The notes under the pieces: generated by a model
Databases searched by the model: none
Told to the model about the DNA's origin: nothing
The model's input: only the letters and a program-made list of their open reading frames with translations
Position numbers and translations under genes: made by a program
In this document: positions 49,651 to 59,769 of the stretch, piece by piece
Layout of the letters: each line of letters begins with the position of its first letter
How positions within the stretch are numbered: position 1 is the first letter of the stretch
DNA from: Propionigenium maris DSM 9537
GTDB taxonomy: Bacteria > Fusobacteriota > Fusobacteriia > Fusobacteriales > Fusobacteriaceae
Assembly (NCBI RefSeq): GCF_027925155.1
Contig: NZ_BSDY01000009.1
Span: 111,293 to 175,292 of the forward strand
Direction: 5' to 3'
Length of the DNA: 64,000 nt

Positions 49651-50244
49651 TTAGTCCATACTTTTATAGAGTCTGTATTTCCTTATTATTGCAGCCACCT
49701 CTGGGCTTATCATAGAGGAGATATCCCTGCCATCCCTTATGGCGTTCCTTACCTCTGTGGAGCTGTAGGGGAAGATGGGGCTATCCAATACCTCTATATT
49801 TGGATGGGTAGGGGTGTACTCCCACCCTCCTCTCCTGAGGACGATAAACTTGGCTTCCTCTATGAGCTTGTGGTACTCCTTCCACTCATGGAGGTAGTCA
49901 GCTGAATCCTCCCCGATTATTTCGTAGAACTCTCCATCTGGATAGATCTCCTTGAGCTTCATCAGGGTCTCATAGGTATAGGAGGTCCCCTCCTCCCTTA
50001 TCTCTATATCGGACACCTCTGCCCCCTCTATCTTCTTGCACGCTGCCTCGGCCATCTCCAGTCTCATCCTGCTAGAAATTAATCCCTCTCTATGAGAGGG
50101 ATTTCCTACAGGAACCACTATTAACTTATCTAACTTTTTTTGGGAAAGAACATACTTTATTATCCCTATATGTCCCAGATGGATGGGATCAAAACTCCCC
50201 CCATAGACACCTATCTTCTCTGTCTTCTTAACTGTCTGGGTCAT
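49651..50244 (-). CDS. nadD: Nicotinate-nucleotide adenylyltransferase (197 aa)
   Basis: The nucleotide-binding motif GVYGGSFDPIHLGHIGII (HxGH) and the C-terminal SSTEVRNAIRDG identify NadD, which makes deamido-NAD from NaMN and ATP. Length is normal. The ATG has only a short GTAGGAT site right before it. It is 3 bp behind the PTS IIA gene, same strand. Confidence 0.95.
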   Translation of the reverse strand: MTQTVKKTEKIGVYGGSFDPIHLGHIGIIKYVLSQKKLDKLIVVPVGNPSHREGLISSRMRLEMAEAACKKIEGAEVSDIEIREEGTSYTYETLMKLKEIYPDGEFYEIIGEDSADYLHEWKEYHKLIEEAKFIVLRRGGWEYTPTHPNIEVLDSPIFPYSSTEVRNAIRDGRDISSMISPEVAAIIRKYRLYKSMD

Positions 50245-50247
50245 ATC

Positions 50248-50694
50248 CTACAGCTCCGACATTGCCTCGATAAGCTCCTCTTCATTGGTAGCTTCAAAGA
50301 CACTTTTTCTGTAATCCTTATTTCTGAATATTCTGGCTATCCTTGCAAGAAGGTTTAGATACTCCTTGTTCTTTGTTTTTGGAGCTCCAACCAGTATTAC
50401 AAGCTGAGCGTCCTCTCCGTCTGGAGTATTGAACTCTATTGGGTGCTTTAGTAGAGCTATGGATACAATTATATCCTCTACACTTTCAGATCTTGCATGG
50501 GGTACTACTACTCCCATACCTATTCCCGTAGTTCCTACCTCTTCCCTCTGGAATACCTTCTCCAGAAAAGCTCCCTTATCCTTTACCACCTTAGTATTCT
50601 GAGCCATCCTTTCTGCAAGAAGCTCCACCACCTCTTCCTTAGTGAGCTTCTCCTCTACCACAGTAAGAAGTTTGTTAGTAAGATAATTTATCAT
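50248..50694 (-). CDS. PTS fructose/mannitol-type IIA (PtsN-like) protein (148 aa)
   Basis: A PTS EIIA type 2 domain with the phosphorylation-site His in VVVPHARSESVED. No IIB or IIC is fused or adjacent, so it resembles regulatory PtsN (nitrogen PTS IIA) rather than a sugar transporter part. Located between nadD and an unknown gene, all on the minus strand. Start AGGGAGGTCATACG. Confidence 0.88.
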   Translation of the reverse strand: MINYLTNKLLTVVEEKLTKEEVVELLAERMAQNTKVVKDKGAFLEKVFQREEVGTTGIGMGVVVPHARSESVEDIIVSIALLKHPIEFNTPDGEDAQLVILVGAPKTKNKEYLNLLARIARIFRNKDYRKSVFEATNEEELIEAMSEL

Positions 50695-50711
50695 CGTATG
50701 ACCTCCCTGAT

Positions 50712-51518
50712 TTATAAGCCCTTTATAATCTCAATTTCATAGTAGTTCGCTTCTGTCTTTCTTCCCTGAGATATCTCCTCCAGCCTCTTCTGGGCTATCT
50801 CTATAAACTTTCCTTCATTGGTGTAGCTGTACTCCCCAAGAACTCTTAGGTATGCCAAAAGGTTTAACTCCTCCTTAGACCCTCCTGCCTTAAGGTTCTC
50901 TATTGCAGCAAGAACTTTCTCCTTGGAAACTCCAGATGTTCCTTTAACCTCTTCATAGACACGGAAGTCCGATCTTACAGTGGCAAGATAAGTCATTGCT
51001 GCGTTCATTATATTATCGTCATATTCATCCCAGATAAGCTTCTTAAGGGCCAGAGCCATCAGTGCTTTCTGGCTATCCATCTCCTCCATAAGAGTATAGT
51101 GGAAGAGCTTCTTGAAGAATCCCTCCCTGTCTCTCAGGTAGAGCTCCTTGGCATATCTCTTAGCAAAATCTACATTGCCGTTTGCTAATATTTTAAAGAA
51201 GTTTCTGTTCAGCTTCCCCAGGTCCTCCCTGGATAACCTTTCGATCTTCTTGTGCTTGACTCTCTCCACTGGATTAGCCAGTTCAAAGAACATATCTCCC
51301 AGCTTCTCCTGGTTTCTGCTAAAGGCTCCAAGGAGAAGGGTATAGTTCATAGGCTTTCTTTTTATATTCCCCTCGCCGTCTATTGTGAAGTAAGCTCTGC
51401 AGCCTATGATCTCAGAGAGGGAGGAAAGGCTCTTCCTTATCCCCTCCTCTGCTACCATCTCTCTGAATACTTCTCTTCTGTCATCCTTTATTGCTTCTAT
51501 CAAATTAATTACTTCCAT
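50712..51518 (-). CDS. Hypothetical helical protein (268 aa)
   Basis: No family recognised. The sequence is charged and mostly helical, with several amphipathic segments such as MVAEEGIRKSLSSLSE and FKKLFHYTLMEEMDSQ and no signal peptide or membrane helix. It overlaps the end of lpxK by 14 bp (translational coupling) and precedes the PTS IIA gene, so it belongs to the lpxK-nadD operon. Start GGGAGGATTAG. Confidence 0.65.
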   Translation of the reverse strand: MEVINLIEAIKDDRREVFREMVAEEGIRKSLSSLSEIIGCRAYFTIDGEGNIKRKPMNYTLLLGAFSRNQEKLGDMFFELANPVERVKHKKIERLSREDLGKLNRNFFKILANGNVDFAKRYAKELYLRDREGFFKKLFHYTLMEEMDSQKALMALALKKLIWDEYDDNIMNAAMTYLATVRSDFRVYEEVKGTSGVSKEKVLAAIENLKAGGSKEELNLLAYLRVLGEYSYTNEGKFIEIAQKRLEEISQGRKTEANYYEIEIIKGL

Positions 51519-52521
51519 CTAATCCTCCCACTGGTTTTAGAGTGTTGTCCTCTAACATTGTAAACTTGATCTTTAGTACATAGGTATTTTCCAATTTAAA
51601 ATTTCTTGGGAGTTTTACCAGATCTTTTTCAGTTGTTATTATGTAGTCTGCGTCCATCATCTCTGCACGCTTTCTTATATTTTTAAAATCCTTCTCCTTG
51701 AAGTGGTGGTGGTCTAAAAAGTCCACCCTCTCGATATATTCAGGATCCAGGGATATTACAGTTTTCTCAAAATTTAATGGATTGGCAAGTCCCGAAAAGA
51801 GCAGTACTCTCTTCCCCTTCACCCAAAACAGAGGTTTCATATTCCCCTTAAGGTCACAGAATGAGGATACACCATGCTTTGCAATGGATACCTCCTTCTT
51901 GTATCTTCTCAGATACTTTCTGATCTTCTCTACTTCCCTCTCTCCTACAAGGTCGGATTTTGTTATTATAAACTCTGTAGCCCTTTCAAGTCCCTTTTTA
52001 AGGTCCTCACGAAGAGTTCCCTTGGGAAGAAGTGCCCTTCCCCCAAAGGGGTTTGTTGCATCTACAAGGATTACATCCCTGTCCCTCTTAAGCTTTCTAT
52101 GCTGAAACCCGTCATCCAAAATTATTGTATCCACATCAAAGTGCTTCTTTACAAAGCTGCAGGCTTTAAATCTATTGGCACCAACCACCACAGGAACTTT
52201 AGCATTCAGTGCATGTAGGAATGGTTCATCCCCACTCTCTTTTGGCGACGCAAATATCTCTCTTCCGTCACTGACCAGAAAGGGATCCCTCTTTCTCTTC
52301 CCTTTATATCCCCTTGAAACGATGGCAACCTTTCTTCCCTGATCCAGAAGCTTCTTTGTGAAGTATTGCACACCTGGAGTTTTTCCAGTTCCACCTACAG
52401 TGATATTTCCCACACAAATTATCTCTACTCCAGGGACCTCCTTGGGTTTGAGTATTCCCTTGTCATAGAGACGATTCTTTATAGATGTTACTAGATAGTA
52501 TATATACGCTAAAATTTCCAT
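51505..52521 (-). CDS. lpxK: Tetraacyldisaccharide 4'-kinase (338 aa)
   Basis: The P-loop VGNITVGGTGKTP and the family stretch IVSRGYKGK, DEPFLHALNAKVPVVVG, ILDDGFQHRKLKRD and the C-terminal DHHHFKEKD identify LpxK, which phosphorylates the 4' position of the lipid A precursor. Length is usual. ATG follows GAGGTAATA. First gene in a co-directional block ending with DUF1904. Confidence 0.95.
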   Translation of the reverse strand: MEILAYIYYLVTSIKNRLYDKGILKPKEVPGVEIICVGNITVGGTGKTPGVQYFTKKLLDQGRKVAIVSRGYKGKRKRDPFLVSDGREIFASPKESGDEPFLHALNAKVPVVVGANRFKACSFVKKHFDVDTIILDDGFQHRKLKRDRDVILVDATNPFGGRALLPKGTLREDLKKGLERATEFIITKSDLVGEREVEKIRKYLRRYKKEVSIAKHGVSSFCDLKGNMKPLFWVKGKRVLLFSGLANPLNFEKTVISLDPEYIERVDFLDHHHFKEKDFKNIRKRAEMMDADYIITTEKDLVKLPRNFKLENTYVLKIKFTMLEDNTLKPVGGLDGSN

Positions 52522-52539
52522 TATTACCTCTCATCCCAT

Positions 52540-54297
52540 TTAAAGAAAGAGCTCTCTTCTTATCCTGTTAATTACTGCCCCAACTTCATATTTTCTTGTA
52601 AATACAAGACTTCCCTGTTCTGCCCTTAAGTAGTTGCAGATATTCTCATCCTTCATCTCATCTTCAACCCTGTCAAGTAGATCCCTCAGATCGGGATTAC
52701 CATTGGATTTAGTAAACAATCTCTTAAGAAGCTCTCCTACAAATGGTACCTGACCATTTTCTACAAACTGCTCAAGGGATCTGATATCCACCACATCTTT
52801 ATTTATAGAAAGTTCGTCTAAATCTCTACCCCTTATTTTACATTTTTTATCGTTGAAAAGTAAAGGAATTTTTTTGCCGTTGAGCTTTTTTCTCCCTGGG
52901 ACAATGCTTGTTTCATCCTCAATTATCTTACTCTCTCTGTACTTTTCATCTATCTCCTTGGCCCTTTTGGTTATATCTGTCACCCTGTACTCATCCAGCA
53001 TAAGAACGTTGTCCGATACACTGAAGTAATCCCCCAGACCTCCGACTACTATAATTGTAGATACATCCAGCTGCTTTCTCAGAGATCCTACCTTCTCTAT
53101 AAATGGGGTGATAGGCTCCTTGTCATGGCTTATGAGCTCCTGTATCTTTCTGTCACGTACCATGAAGTTAGTTGCTGAGGTATCCTCATCTATAAGAAGG
53201 AGCTTGGCACCAAGCTCTATAGCCTCCATTATATTACAAGCCTGAGAGGTTGATCCGCTGGCATTTTCACTTGTGAAGGACTTAGTATCCTTCTTGTGGG
53301 GAAGGTTATTTATAAAGGTACTGATGTCAGCTTTCTCTATGCTTCTTCCATCCTCTGCCCTTATCTTTACAGCATCGTAAGTTGTAATCACAAGCTCCCT
53401 TCCGTCTCCAGGGATGTGGTTGTATACTCCCTTCTCGATGGCATTTAGAAGGGTAGATTTACCGTGAAATCCTCCTCCTGTTATGGTGGTTATTCCCCTC
53501 TTTATTCCCATTCCTTCCACTGTGGTCCCATCCTCCAGCTTCAGCTTTACAAGCATGTTGCCAGGGGATTTAAACCTAACTGCATCTGTCATAGGCCTGT
53601 CATCTACAGAGTTCTTTCTCGCAAGAATACTTCCCTCTCCGATAAATGAGATAAGCCCCTCCCCAGCCATGGCTCTTCTTACCATGTCTGATCTCTCATT
53701 TACCTTCACATGTCTCTCAAGCTTATCCAGGTGGATGTTTTTTGCAGTTATCCCCTCGTAGATTCCCTTTACCTTATCAAATAGCAGGGTCTTGGCTTCT
53801 CTTCCCAGAACAGTTCTTCCCCTGGCTGGAAGTCCCAGGTAAAATCTGAAGGTAAGCTTGTCTCCAGAGATCTCCACAGCACTTCTCTTGATTATCTCCT
53901 GACCTACCTTAAGGATGCTTATATTTCCGCTCTTACCGCTTCCCATTCCCCTTCCAGGTCTGCCATATCTGTTTCCTCTCTGCTCTCCCCCTTCTCTGCT
54001 TCCTCTTTCCTCTTTAACTCCTCTTCCTGCGCTGCTTCTTATAGCCTGTCCCAATTTTCTCAGGAAGTAGTCCTCAAAGGCAAGCTTCTTTGAGGGAGTA
54101 TCATAGAGTTTCTTGGAGTACCCCTCCTTTATCAGGTCTATCTCACATGAAAGGAGGGAGGGAGATGCAAAGGGATCTCCCTGTACCTTGATTATATTCA
54201 GGATGTAGCTTCCAAAGTTATAGCTTCCCTTAATATCCTTGTATGCTTTATATCCCCTTCCATCTATATCTCTTAAGAGTCTCTCTAATCTTCTCAT
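52540..54297 (-). CDS. COG3044-type 'ABC class' ATPase (585 aa)
   Basis: A P-loop in TITGGGFHGKSTLLNAI (central, about residue 275), with a Walker B LLLIDEDTSATNFM, and an N-terminal region with Arg-rich SRGRGVKEERGSREGGEQRG. It belongs to a broadly distributed group of predicted ATPases of the ABC class; function unknown. It has no membrane segments. It is 18 bp upstream of lpxK on the same strand and may be in one operon. The repetitive Arg/Gly stretch is unusual but in frame. Confidence 0.85.
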   Translation of the reverse strand: MRRLERLLRDIDGRGYKAYKDIKGSYNFGSYILNIIKVQGDPFASPSLLSCEIDLIKEGYSKKLYDTPSKKLAFEDYFLRKLGQAIRSSAGRGVKEERGSREGGEQRGNRYGRPGRGMGSGKSGNISILKVGQEIIKRSAVEISGDKLTFRFYLGLPARGRTVLGREAKTLLFDKVKGIYEGITAKNIHLDKLERHVKVNERSDMVRRAMAGEGLISFIGEGSILARKNSVDDRPMTDAVRFKSPGNMLVKLKLEDGTTVEGMGIKRGITTITGGGFHGKSTLLNAIEKGVYNHIPGDGRELVITTYDAVKIRAEDGRSIEKADISTFINNLPHKKDTKSFTSENASGSTSQACNIMEAIELGAKLLLIDEDTSATNFMVRDRKIQELISHDKEPITPFIEKVGSLRKQLDVSTIIVVGGLGDYFSVSDNVLMLDEYRVTDITKRAKEIDEKYRESKIIEDETSIVPGRKKLNGKKIPLLFNDKKCKIRGRDLDELSINKDVVDIRSLEQFVENGQVPFVGELLKRLFTKSNGNPDLRDLLDRVEDEMKDENICNYLRAEQGSLVFTRKYEVGAVINRIRRELFL

Positions 54298-54392
54298 TAT
54301 TCCACCTCGTTATCTTTATTTTAAGTTCTTCCACAGTGTCTGGAGGTCTTTCTTGCTTATTTTATTCAGTTGATAGCTTCTAAGCCGACAAC

Positions 54393-57300
54393 CTACATCC
54401 TTACCGACAGTATCTTAGATTCCCCTATCTCCTTGTTCATAGTTACTCCATACAGGGTATCCGATTCCCTCATAGTTTCCTTGTTGTGAGTTATAAGGAT
54501 AAACTGGGATCTGTCTGTAAACTCCTTTAGCTTTCCAATAAGTCTCTTGGTGTTGGCTTCATCCAGGGCTGCCTCTATCTCATCGAAGAATGTAAATGGA
54601 CTTGGCTTATACATGAATATTCCCATGATAAAGGCCACAGCCACCATGGACTTCTCTCCCCCTGAAAGAAGGGTAATGGACTGTCTCTTCTTGTTTTTGA
54701 ACTTAACCATGAGCTCTATTCCAGTCTCCAGGATATTGGTGCTGTCGCTCAGCTCCAGCCTCCCCTCGGAGTTGCTGAGGATCTCACGGCACATATATCC
54801 AAAGTTCTCATTTATGGATTCATAGGCCTCTAAGAATCTCATCTCCACAACATTTTCTATATCCTTAATGAGCTCCCTCAGAGCCTTTTCACTCTCCATA
54901 AGGTCCCTTCTCTGGTTCCCTATAAACTCAAACTTCTTCTTAACCTCTTCAAACTCCTCTATGGCAAGGAGGTTTACAACTCCCAGGTTCTTTATCCTTG
55001 CCTCCAGCTTAAGGAGCTCCTCCTTGGATGCAGCCAGGTCCTCTATCTGGGCTCCCTGCTCCACATCCTTCAGCTCCTCTCTCACAGCTTCCAGCTTTCC
55101 TCTTCTGAGGCTCTGCTTCTCATGGTTTTCCAGCTGGTTTCCAAGTTTGTTGTTTCCAAGGACTATCTTATTCTCAATATCCTTGACCCTCTTGATGGTT
55201 TCCCTCTCCTCCTTCTCTATGAGGGAGTACTCGTTTCTCTTTTCCTTTATCTCAAGAAACTCCTTCTGATATCTTACATTTTCATCTGTATAAGACTCCT
55301 CCAGGGCTTTCAGCTTCCCTTCAAGCTCCTCTATACCTCCTGTGAGCTCCTCTATCCTCTTTTCTACAGCCTTTCTTCCAGACTCTACTTCCTTCAGTTC
55401 CTCCCTCTGTCTCTCTGCTTCCCTCTCGGTCTGCTTGAGGGTCTCCCTGTTGTTCAGGAACCTGATCCTCTTATCACTAAAGTCATCCTTTAGAGCCTCT
55501 ACTTCCTCCCTGCACTTGGTGATCTGTTCTCCACCCTGCTGGATCTCCTGTCTCAGCTCCTCCATGAGGTCTTCCACCTTGGCCCTGTTGTCCTTGGCAT
55601 TCTTTTCAAGCTCCATATACTCGCTTATGTAGAGGTTTTCCTCCCTCTCCTCCAGTTCCACAGTTCTGAGGTTCTTCAGGAGCTTATCTCCAGCTCTGGA
55701 TATGTCTTCCAGAAGTTCCTTGTCTCTCTTTACCTGGGTCTTAAGGGTTTCCTTGAGATCATCTAGGGCTACCAGCTTCTCCTCGGTAGCTTCCATCTTC
55801 TGGCTCAGTTCCCCGTATTTTTTTTCAGAGATACTATGCTTCTTTTTATGTTCAGCCACTATGGCCTCCAGCTTCTTTATCTCCTTTTTTCTTTCAAATA
55901 TCTGAGAACTTACAGATCTGAGGTTTTCTCCCCCTGTTATCCTTCCTCTAGAGGACACCAGCTCTCCGTGGAGGGTAACTATGTTACCCCTGTGAAGGTT
56001 CCTCTTAGATATCCTTACAGCGGTGTCCATCTTATCTACAATAAGAAGGTTTCCAAGAAGCATATCTACAACCCTTTCATACTGGGGATCGAACTCCAGC
56101 AGGTCGCTTCCCATCCCCACAACTCCAGGTTCATTGGGTTTAACAGCCTTCTTACCGGATCTCACTGTATCCAGCGCCAGGAAGGAAGCCCTTCCCGCCC
56201 TTTTCTCCTTTAGGAGGCCGATACACCTCTTGGCTACATTACTGTCTTTAACTATGATATCCTGAAGGTTTCCGGGGATTGCAGCCTCTATGGCTCTCTC
56301 ATACTCCTCTGGAATAGTTACCAGGCTGATAAAGGCTCCCTCTACTCCCTCTATATTTGAGTTAAGAACCTCCTTTACTCCCTTGTAGAACCCTTCATTG
56401 TTAGCTTCCAGCTTCATAAGGTTTTCAAGCTTTCCCCCGTGTCTCTTAAGGTTGTAATCAGCTTCCCTCATTACCTCATAGGCACGGTTCATCTCCTGGC
56501 TGATACTTCCCACTGCTTCCTCCAACACTTCAAGCCTGCCGTCTATTCCGTTATACTCCTCCTCCCTCTGGGATAGGAGCTTAACCTGCTTCTCCTGCTC
56601 TGCCTTGTTTTCATCTATCTTCTTTTTGTACTCCTCTACCTCTCCCTGGAGCTCAGATATCTTGGAACGGCTGCTCTTCATCCTCTTGACATTGTTTTCC
56701 ATGTCCGTCATGTACTTCAGCCTGTCCACCTCATAGGTCATGAGCTTGTCCTTCTTTATATTCAGCTCTATCTCAAGATCCCTTTTTTCCTTGGACTTTT
56801 CCTCAATAACGGTATCAAAGGTTCTATTCTCCTTCTCCTGATCCACTATCTCCTCTGTTAGGAGCTCTATCTTTATCTCTATCTCATCTATGAGCTTTCT
56901 CTTGAGGGCAGTTCTTTCCCCAGCAGCTGCAAGGACCTCCCTCTTCTCCTCCAGCTCCCTTCCATAGGATTTTTTTCTCTCGGTAAAGAGGGTCCTGTCA
57001 TTTACTATCTTATCTATATCCCTCTTGAGGTCTACATTACTCTGGGAAAGGGTCTCGATCTCCTCGCTGAGCCTTTCCCTTGAATTATTCAGCTCCTCCA
57101 GCCTCTTCTCAGCTTCCTCAAAGGCTTCCTGATCTGAGGCAATATCCTCCCTCAGCTTAGCTATCCTTCCCTCCAGTTCTCCAATGGATCTCACAGCCTG
57201 GGCGAGCTCTATCTCATTTATCCCCTTGGCAAGGACATTCTTTTCCTCGCTGAGCTCCCTGTACTTAAGGGCTTTTCCAGCCTGTCTCTCTATCTTTACC

Positions 57301-57905
57301 TTGTTGTCCTCAAGCTCTCCCAGGATGAGGTCTATCTTCTCCACCTCAGCCTCTACCTTCTCAAGTTTCTTTTCAGCTTCAGCCTTTCTTACCTTTACCT
57401 TCTTGATCCCGGCAGCTTCCTCTATTATTCCCCTTATCTCCTTACTGGAGGAGGAGATTATCCTCTCTACCTTACCCTGACCGATAACCGAGTAGGCACT
57501 CTTACCTACCCCCGTATCCATAAAGAGCTCGTTTATATCCTTGAGCCTGGCCTTGGAGTTGTTTATAAGATACTCATTCTCACCGGTTCTGTGAAGTTTT
57601 CTGGTTATCTTTACGTTGTCCTCCTCCATAGGAAGGGTTCTGTCGCTGTTATCTATGTAAAGGGATACCTCTGCACTGTTCTTGGGTTTTCTGTTCTTTC
57701 CCCCGGAAAATATTACATCGGTACTCTCCCTGGCTCTTATATTTTTATAGGACTGCTCTCCCAGTACCCAGAGGGTGGCATCCAGTATATTGGATTTTCC
57801 ACTTCCATTGGGTCCCACTATGGAGGTTATTCCCGTGTCGAAATCGACCTTAACTTTTTCTGCAAAGGATTTGAATCCATTTACTTCTACAGATTTTAAA
57901 TACAT
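54393..57905 (-). CDS. smc: Chromosome segregation protein SMC (1170 aa)
   Basis: N-terminal Walker A GPNGSGKSN (31-39), then two long coiled coils around a central hinge (about residues 500-660), and a C-terminal ABC signature LLSGGEKSMVAVAF with Walker B FTFFDEIEAALDEAN. SMC condensins shape and segregate the chromosome. Full length. It starts 9 bp past the hslU stop on the same strand; GGAGTGATAC precedes the ATG. Confidence 0.97.
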   Translation of the reverse strand: MYLKSVEVNGFKSFAEKVKVDFDTGITSIVGPNGSGKSNILDATLWVLGEQSYKNIRARESTDVIFSGGKNRKPKNSAEVSLYIDNSDRTLPMEEDNVKITRKLHRTGENEYLINNSKARLKDINELFMDTGVGKSAYSVIGQGKVERIISSSSKEIRGIIEEAAGIKKVKVRKAEAEKKLEKVEAEVEKIDLILGELEDNKVKIERQAGKALKYRELSEEKNVLAKGINEIELAQAVRSIGELEGRIAKLREDIASDQEAFEEAEKRLEELNNSRERLSEEIETLSQSNVDLKRDIDKIVNDRTLFTERKKSYGRELEEKREVLAAAGERTALKRKLIDEIEIKIELLTEEIVDQEKENRTFDTVIEEKSKEKRDLEIELNIKKDKLMTYEVDRLKYMTDMENNVKRMKSSRSKISELQGEVEEYKKKIDENKAEQEKQVKLLSQREEEYNGIDGRLEVLEEAVGSISQEMNRAYEVMREADYNLKRHGGKLENLMKLEANNEGFYKGVKEVLNSNIEGVEGAFISLVTIPEEYERAIEAAIPGNLQDIIVKDSNVAKRCIGLLKEKRAGRASFLALDTVRSGKKAVKPNEPGVVGMGSDLLEFDPQYERVVDMLLGNLLIVDKMDTAVRISKRNLHRGNIVTLHGELVSSRGRITGGENLRSVSSQIFERKKEIKKLEAIVAEHKKKHSISEKKYGELSQKMEATEEKLVALDDLKETLKTQVKRDKELLEDISRAGDKLLKNLRTVELEEREENLYISEYMELEKNAKDNRAKVEDLMEELRQEIQQGGEQITKCREEVEALKDDFSDKRIRFLNNRETLKQTEREAERQREELKEVESGRKAVEKRIEELTGGIEELEGKLKALEESYTDENVRYQKEFLEIKEKRNEYSLIEKEERETIKRVKDIENKIVLGNNKLGNQLENHEKQSLRRGKLEAVREELKDVEQGAQIEDLAASKEELLKLEARIKNLGVVNLLAIEEFEEVKKKFEFIGNQRRDLMESEKALRELIKDIENVVEMRFLEAYESINENFGYMCREILSNSEGRLELSDSTNILETGIELMVKFKNKKRQSITLLSGGEKSMVAVAFIMGIFMYKPSPFTFFDEIEAALDEANTKRLIGKLKEFTDRSQFILITHNKETMRESDTLYGVTMNKEIGESKILSVRM

Positions 57906-57914
57906 GTATCACTC

Positions 57915-59237
57915 CTAAAGTATATAATTATCTAAATTTTCCTCTTCTGTCTCTTCCTTGTAGATATTATCTACTTCCCTCTTTCCAATCTTTATAACCT
58001 GCAGCTTCTCGTAGGGAGCCTCATACATTATCTCCTTAAGGACAGTTTCTACTACTGTAGCCAGTCTTCTTGCTCCGATGTTCTCCACATTTTCATTGAG
58101 GTCCATAGATACCTCAGCTATCCTCTCTATGGCACCCTTAGTAAAACTGATATCTACATTATCTACCTTAAGGAGGGACTTGTACTGCTCTAGAAGATTG
58201 TACTCCACCTGGGTAAGGATCTTGATAAAATCCTCCTCCTCTAGGTTTTTAAGTCTTACCTTTACAGGGAATCTTCCCTGGAGCTCCGGCATAAGATCTG
58301 AAGGGCTTGACAGGGTAAAGGCCCCTGCTGCAATAAATAGTATGTGGTCCGTCTTTACCGCTCCATACTTTGTCATTACAGTTGTTCCCTCAACTATTGG
58401 AAGGATATCCCTCTGTACCCCCTGTCTGGATACCTCGCTTCTGCCTCCTCCCTCTCTCTCGGCTATCTTATCTATCTCATCGATGAAGATTATTCCGTCC
58501 TGCTCAGTTGTTCTTATGGCCTCTGGAATAATGGCCTCCATATCTATATTCTTTTCCACCTCTTCATTTAATAGGTAGTCTATAGCGTCCACAACATTCA
58601 TAAGGATGCTCTTACTCTTACCCCTTCCTGGGAAGCTGGATACGATATTATCTATTATCCCCTGCACTCCCTCTTCTGGTGCGTTCCCAGCTGAAACCAC
58701 CTCTACAAAGGGAAGATCACCCTTGGGACTCTTCTCTACCTCTACCTCATAGTCATCATACTTTCCAGCCAGGATATCCTCTACAAGCTCCTTCTTTACA
58801 TCCAGGTTCACTGTGTCATAGGGTTTTATCAGCTTGGCAACCTTCTCTATAACACCCTCCCTGTACTTCTCCTTGAGCTCCTCCACCTTGTCGCTCTTCA
58901 GCTTTCTGATGGTGATCCCCAGAAGGTCCTTTATCATAGACTCTACATCCTTACCTACATATCCCACCTCTGTATACTTGGTAGCCTCTACCTTGATAAA
59001 GGGAGCATCAGCAAGCTTGGCCAGCCTTCTGGCTATCTCCGTCTTCCCCACTCCTGTTGATCCGATAAGGATGATGTTTTTAGGGGTAATCTCCCTTCTC
59101 ATGTCACTATTTTCTATTGCTTTTCTTCTATACCTGTTCCTCAGAGATATGGCTACATTCTTCTTTGCCTCATCCTGTGAGATTATATATTTATCTAGTT
59201 CTTCCACTATTTTTTTAGGCGTCAGTTTATTTTTCAT
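57915..59237 (-). CDS. hslU: HslU ATPase subunit of the HslUV protease (440 aa)
   Basis: AAA+ unfoldase with Walker A GSTGVGKTEIARRLA, Walker B IIFIDEIDKIAE and the intermediate (I) domain between. It starts at ATG 59237 with GGGAGAG, giving MKNKLTPKKIVEELDKYIIS. HslU unfolds substrates for the HslV peptidase, and hslV normally sits just upstream; here the Rhs array lies on that side, so no hslV is visible in the window. The C-terminal tail, which inserts into HslV, is present but ends EEENLDNYIL. Confidence 0.95.
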   Translation of the reverse strand: MKNKLTPKKIVEELDKYIISQDEAKKNVAISLRNRYRRKAIENSDMRREITPKNIILIGSTGVGKTEIARRLAKLADAPFIKVEATKYTEVGYVGKDVESMIKDLLGITIRKLKSDKVEELKEKYREGVIEKVAKLIKPYDTVNLDVKKELVEDILAGKYDDYEVEVEKSPKGDLPFVEVVSAGNAPEEGVQGIIDNIVSSFPGRGKSKSILMNVVDAIDYLLNEEVEKNIDMEAIIPEAIRTTEQDGIIFIDEIDKIAEREGGGRSEVSRQGVQRDILPIVEGTTVMTKYGAVKTDHILFIAAGAFTLSSPSDLMPELQGRFPVKVRLKNLEEEDFIKILTQVEYNLLEQYKSLLKVDNVDISFTKGAIERIAEVSMDLNENVENIGARRLATVVETVLKEIMYEAPYEKLQVIKIGKREVDNIYKEETEEENLDNYIL

Positions 59238-59339
59238 CTTCGATACTCTCCCGAATAAAGTTTTTACCATATTATATAATATTTGCTCATCTATTACAAG
59301 GAAACTAAGGGTTTGAAGGGGTAGATAAGGAACCTTTCC

Positions 59340-59368
59340 AAAAAAAACAAAAAACCCGCAGTGGGTTT
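59340..59368 (-). terminator. Terminator between the Rhs array and hslU
   Basis: On the minus strand AAAACCCACTGCGGGTTTT forms a hairpin followed by a long T-run, ending transcription from the array before hslU. The further spacer 59369-59543 shows nothing else. Confidence 0.75.
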
Positions 59369-59543
59369 TCTGTCTCTCTATTTAATATAATCATTTCTTA
59401 TAACAAAATTAACTTATGACTTTTGAGTAATTAAGTCTTAAGAGGATACACCTCAGGTGCTACGTCCCTCTCTTTTCCTTAGTCAAGTTCTATCTTCTAT
59501 GCTATTGAACTTGGTTTTTTGTCTTTAAATCTTTGCCCTTTAT

Positions 59544-59756
59544 CTATAACCTAAACTCGACTGATCTATGATTATACGTTAGGCTGCTCCTTACCCTATT
59601 CGGAACCTCCCCATTTCTAATTAGCAAGTAATTAATCTGGTTGTTATCCCCCATTATCTCCACCATCCCGCTCTCATCAAATATATTCATTCTGACCTCT
59701 CTACCTTCATCTGTCTCTATCAGTGGCAGACTTCCTAATCCATGAATATATCTCAT
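59544..59756 (-). pseudogene. Truncated mini-Rhs unit (70 codons)
   Basis: The first 45 residues match the Rhs core of its neighbours (MRYIHGLGSLPLIETDEG... FDESGMV... NQINYLL), then the frame runs into IRNGEVPNRVRSSLTYNHRS and ends. The rest of the core and the tip are gone, so this is a broken copy at the downstream end of the array. It still has a ribosome site, GGGGAGAGAA. Confidence 0.7.
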
Positions 59757-59769
59757 TTCTCTCCCCTTT

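Noticed and set aside
54547..57899. Several long frames on the plus strand opposite smc
   Set aside because: They are antisense shadows of the coiled-coil coding sequence, without ribosome sites, and show serine/leucine-rich low-complexity products.
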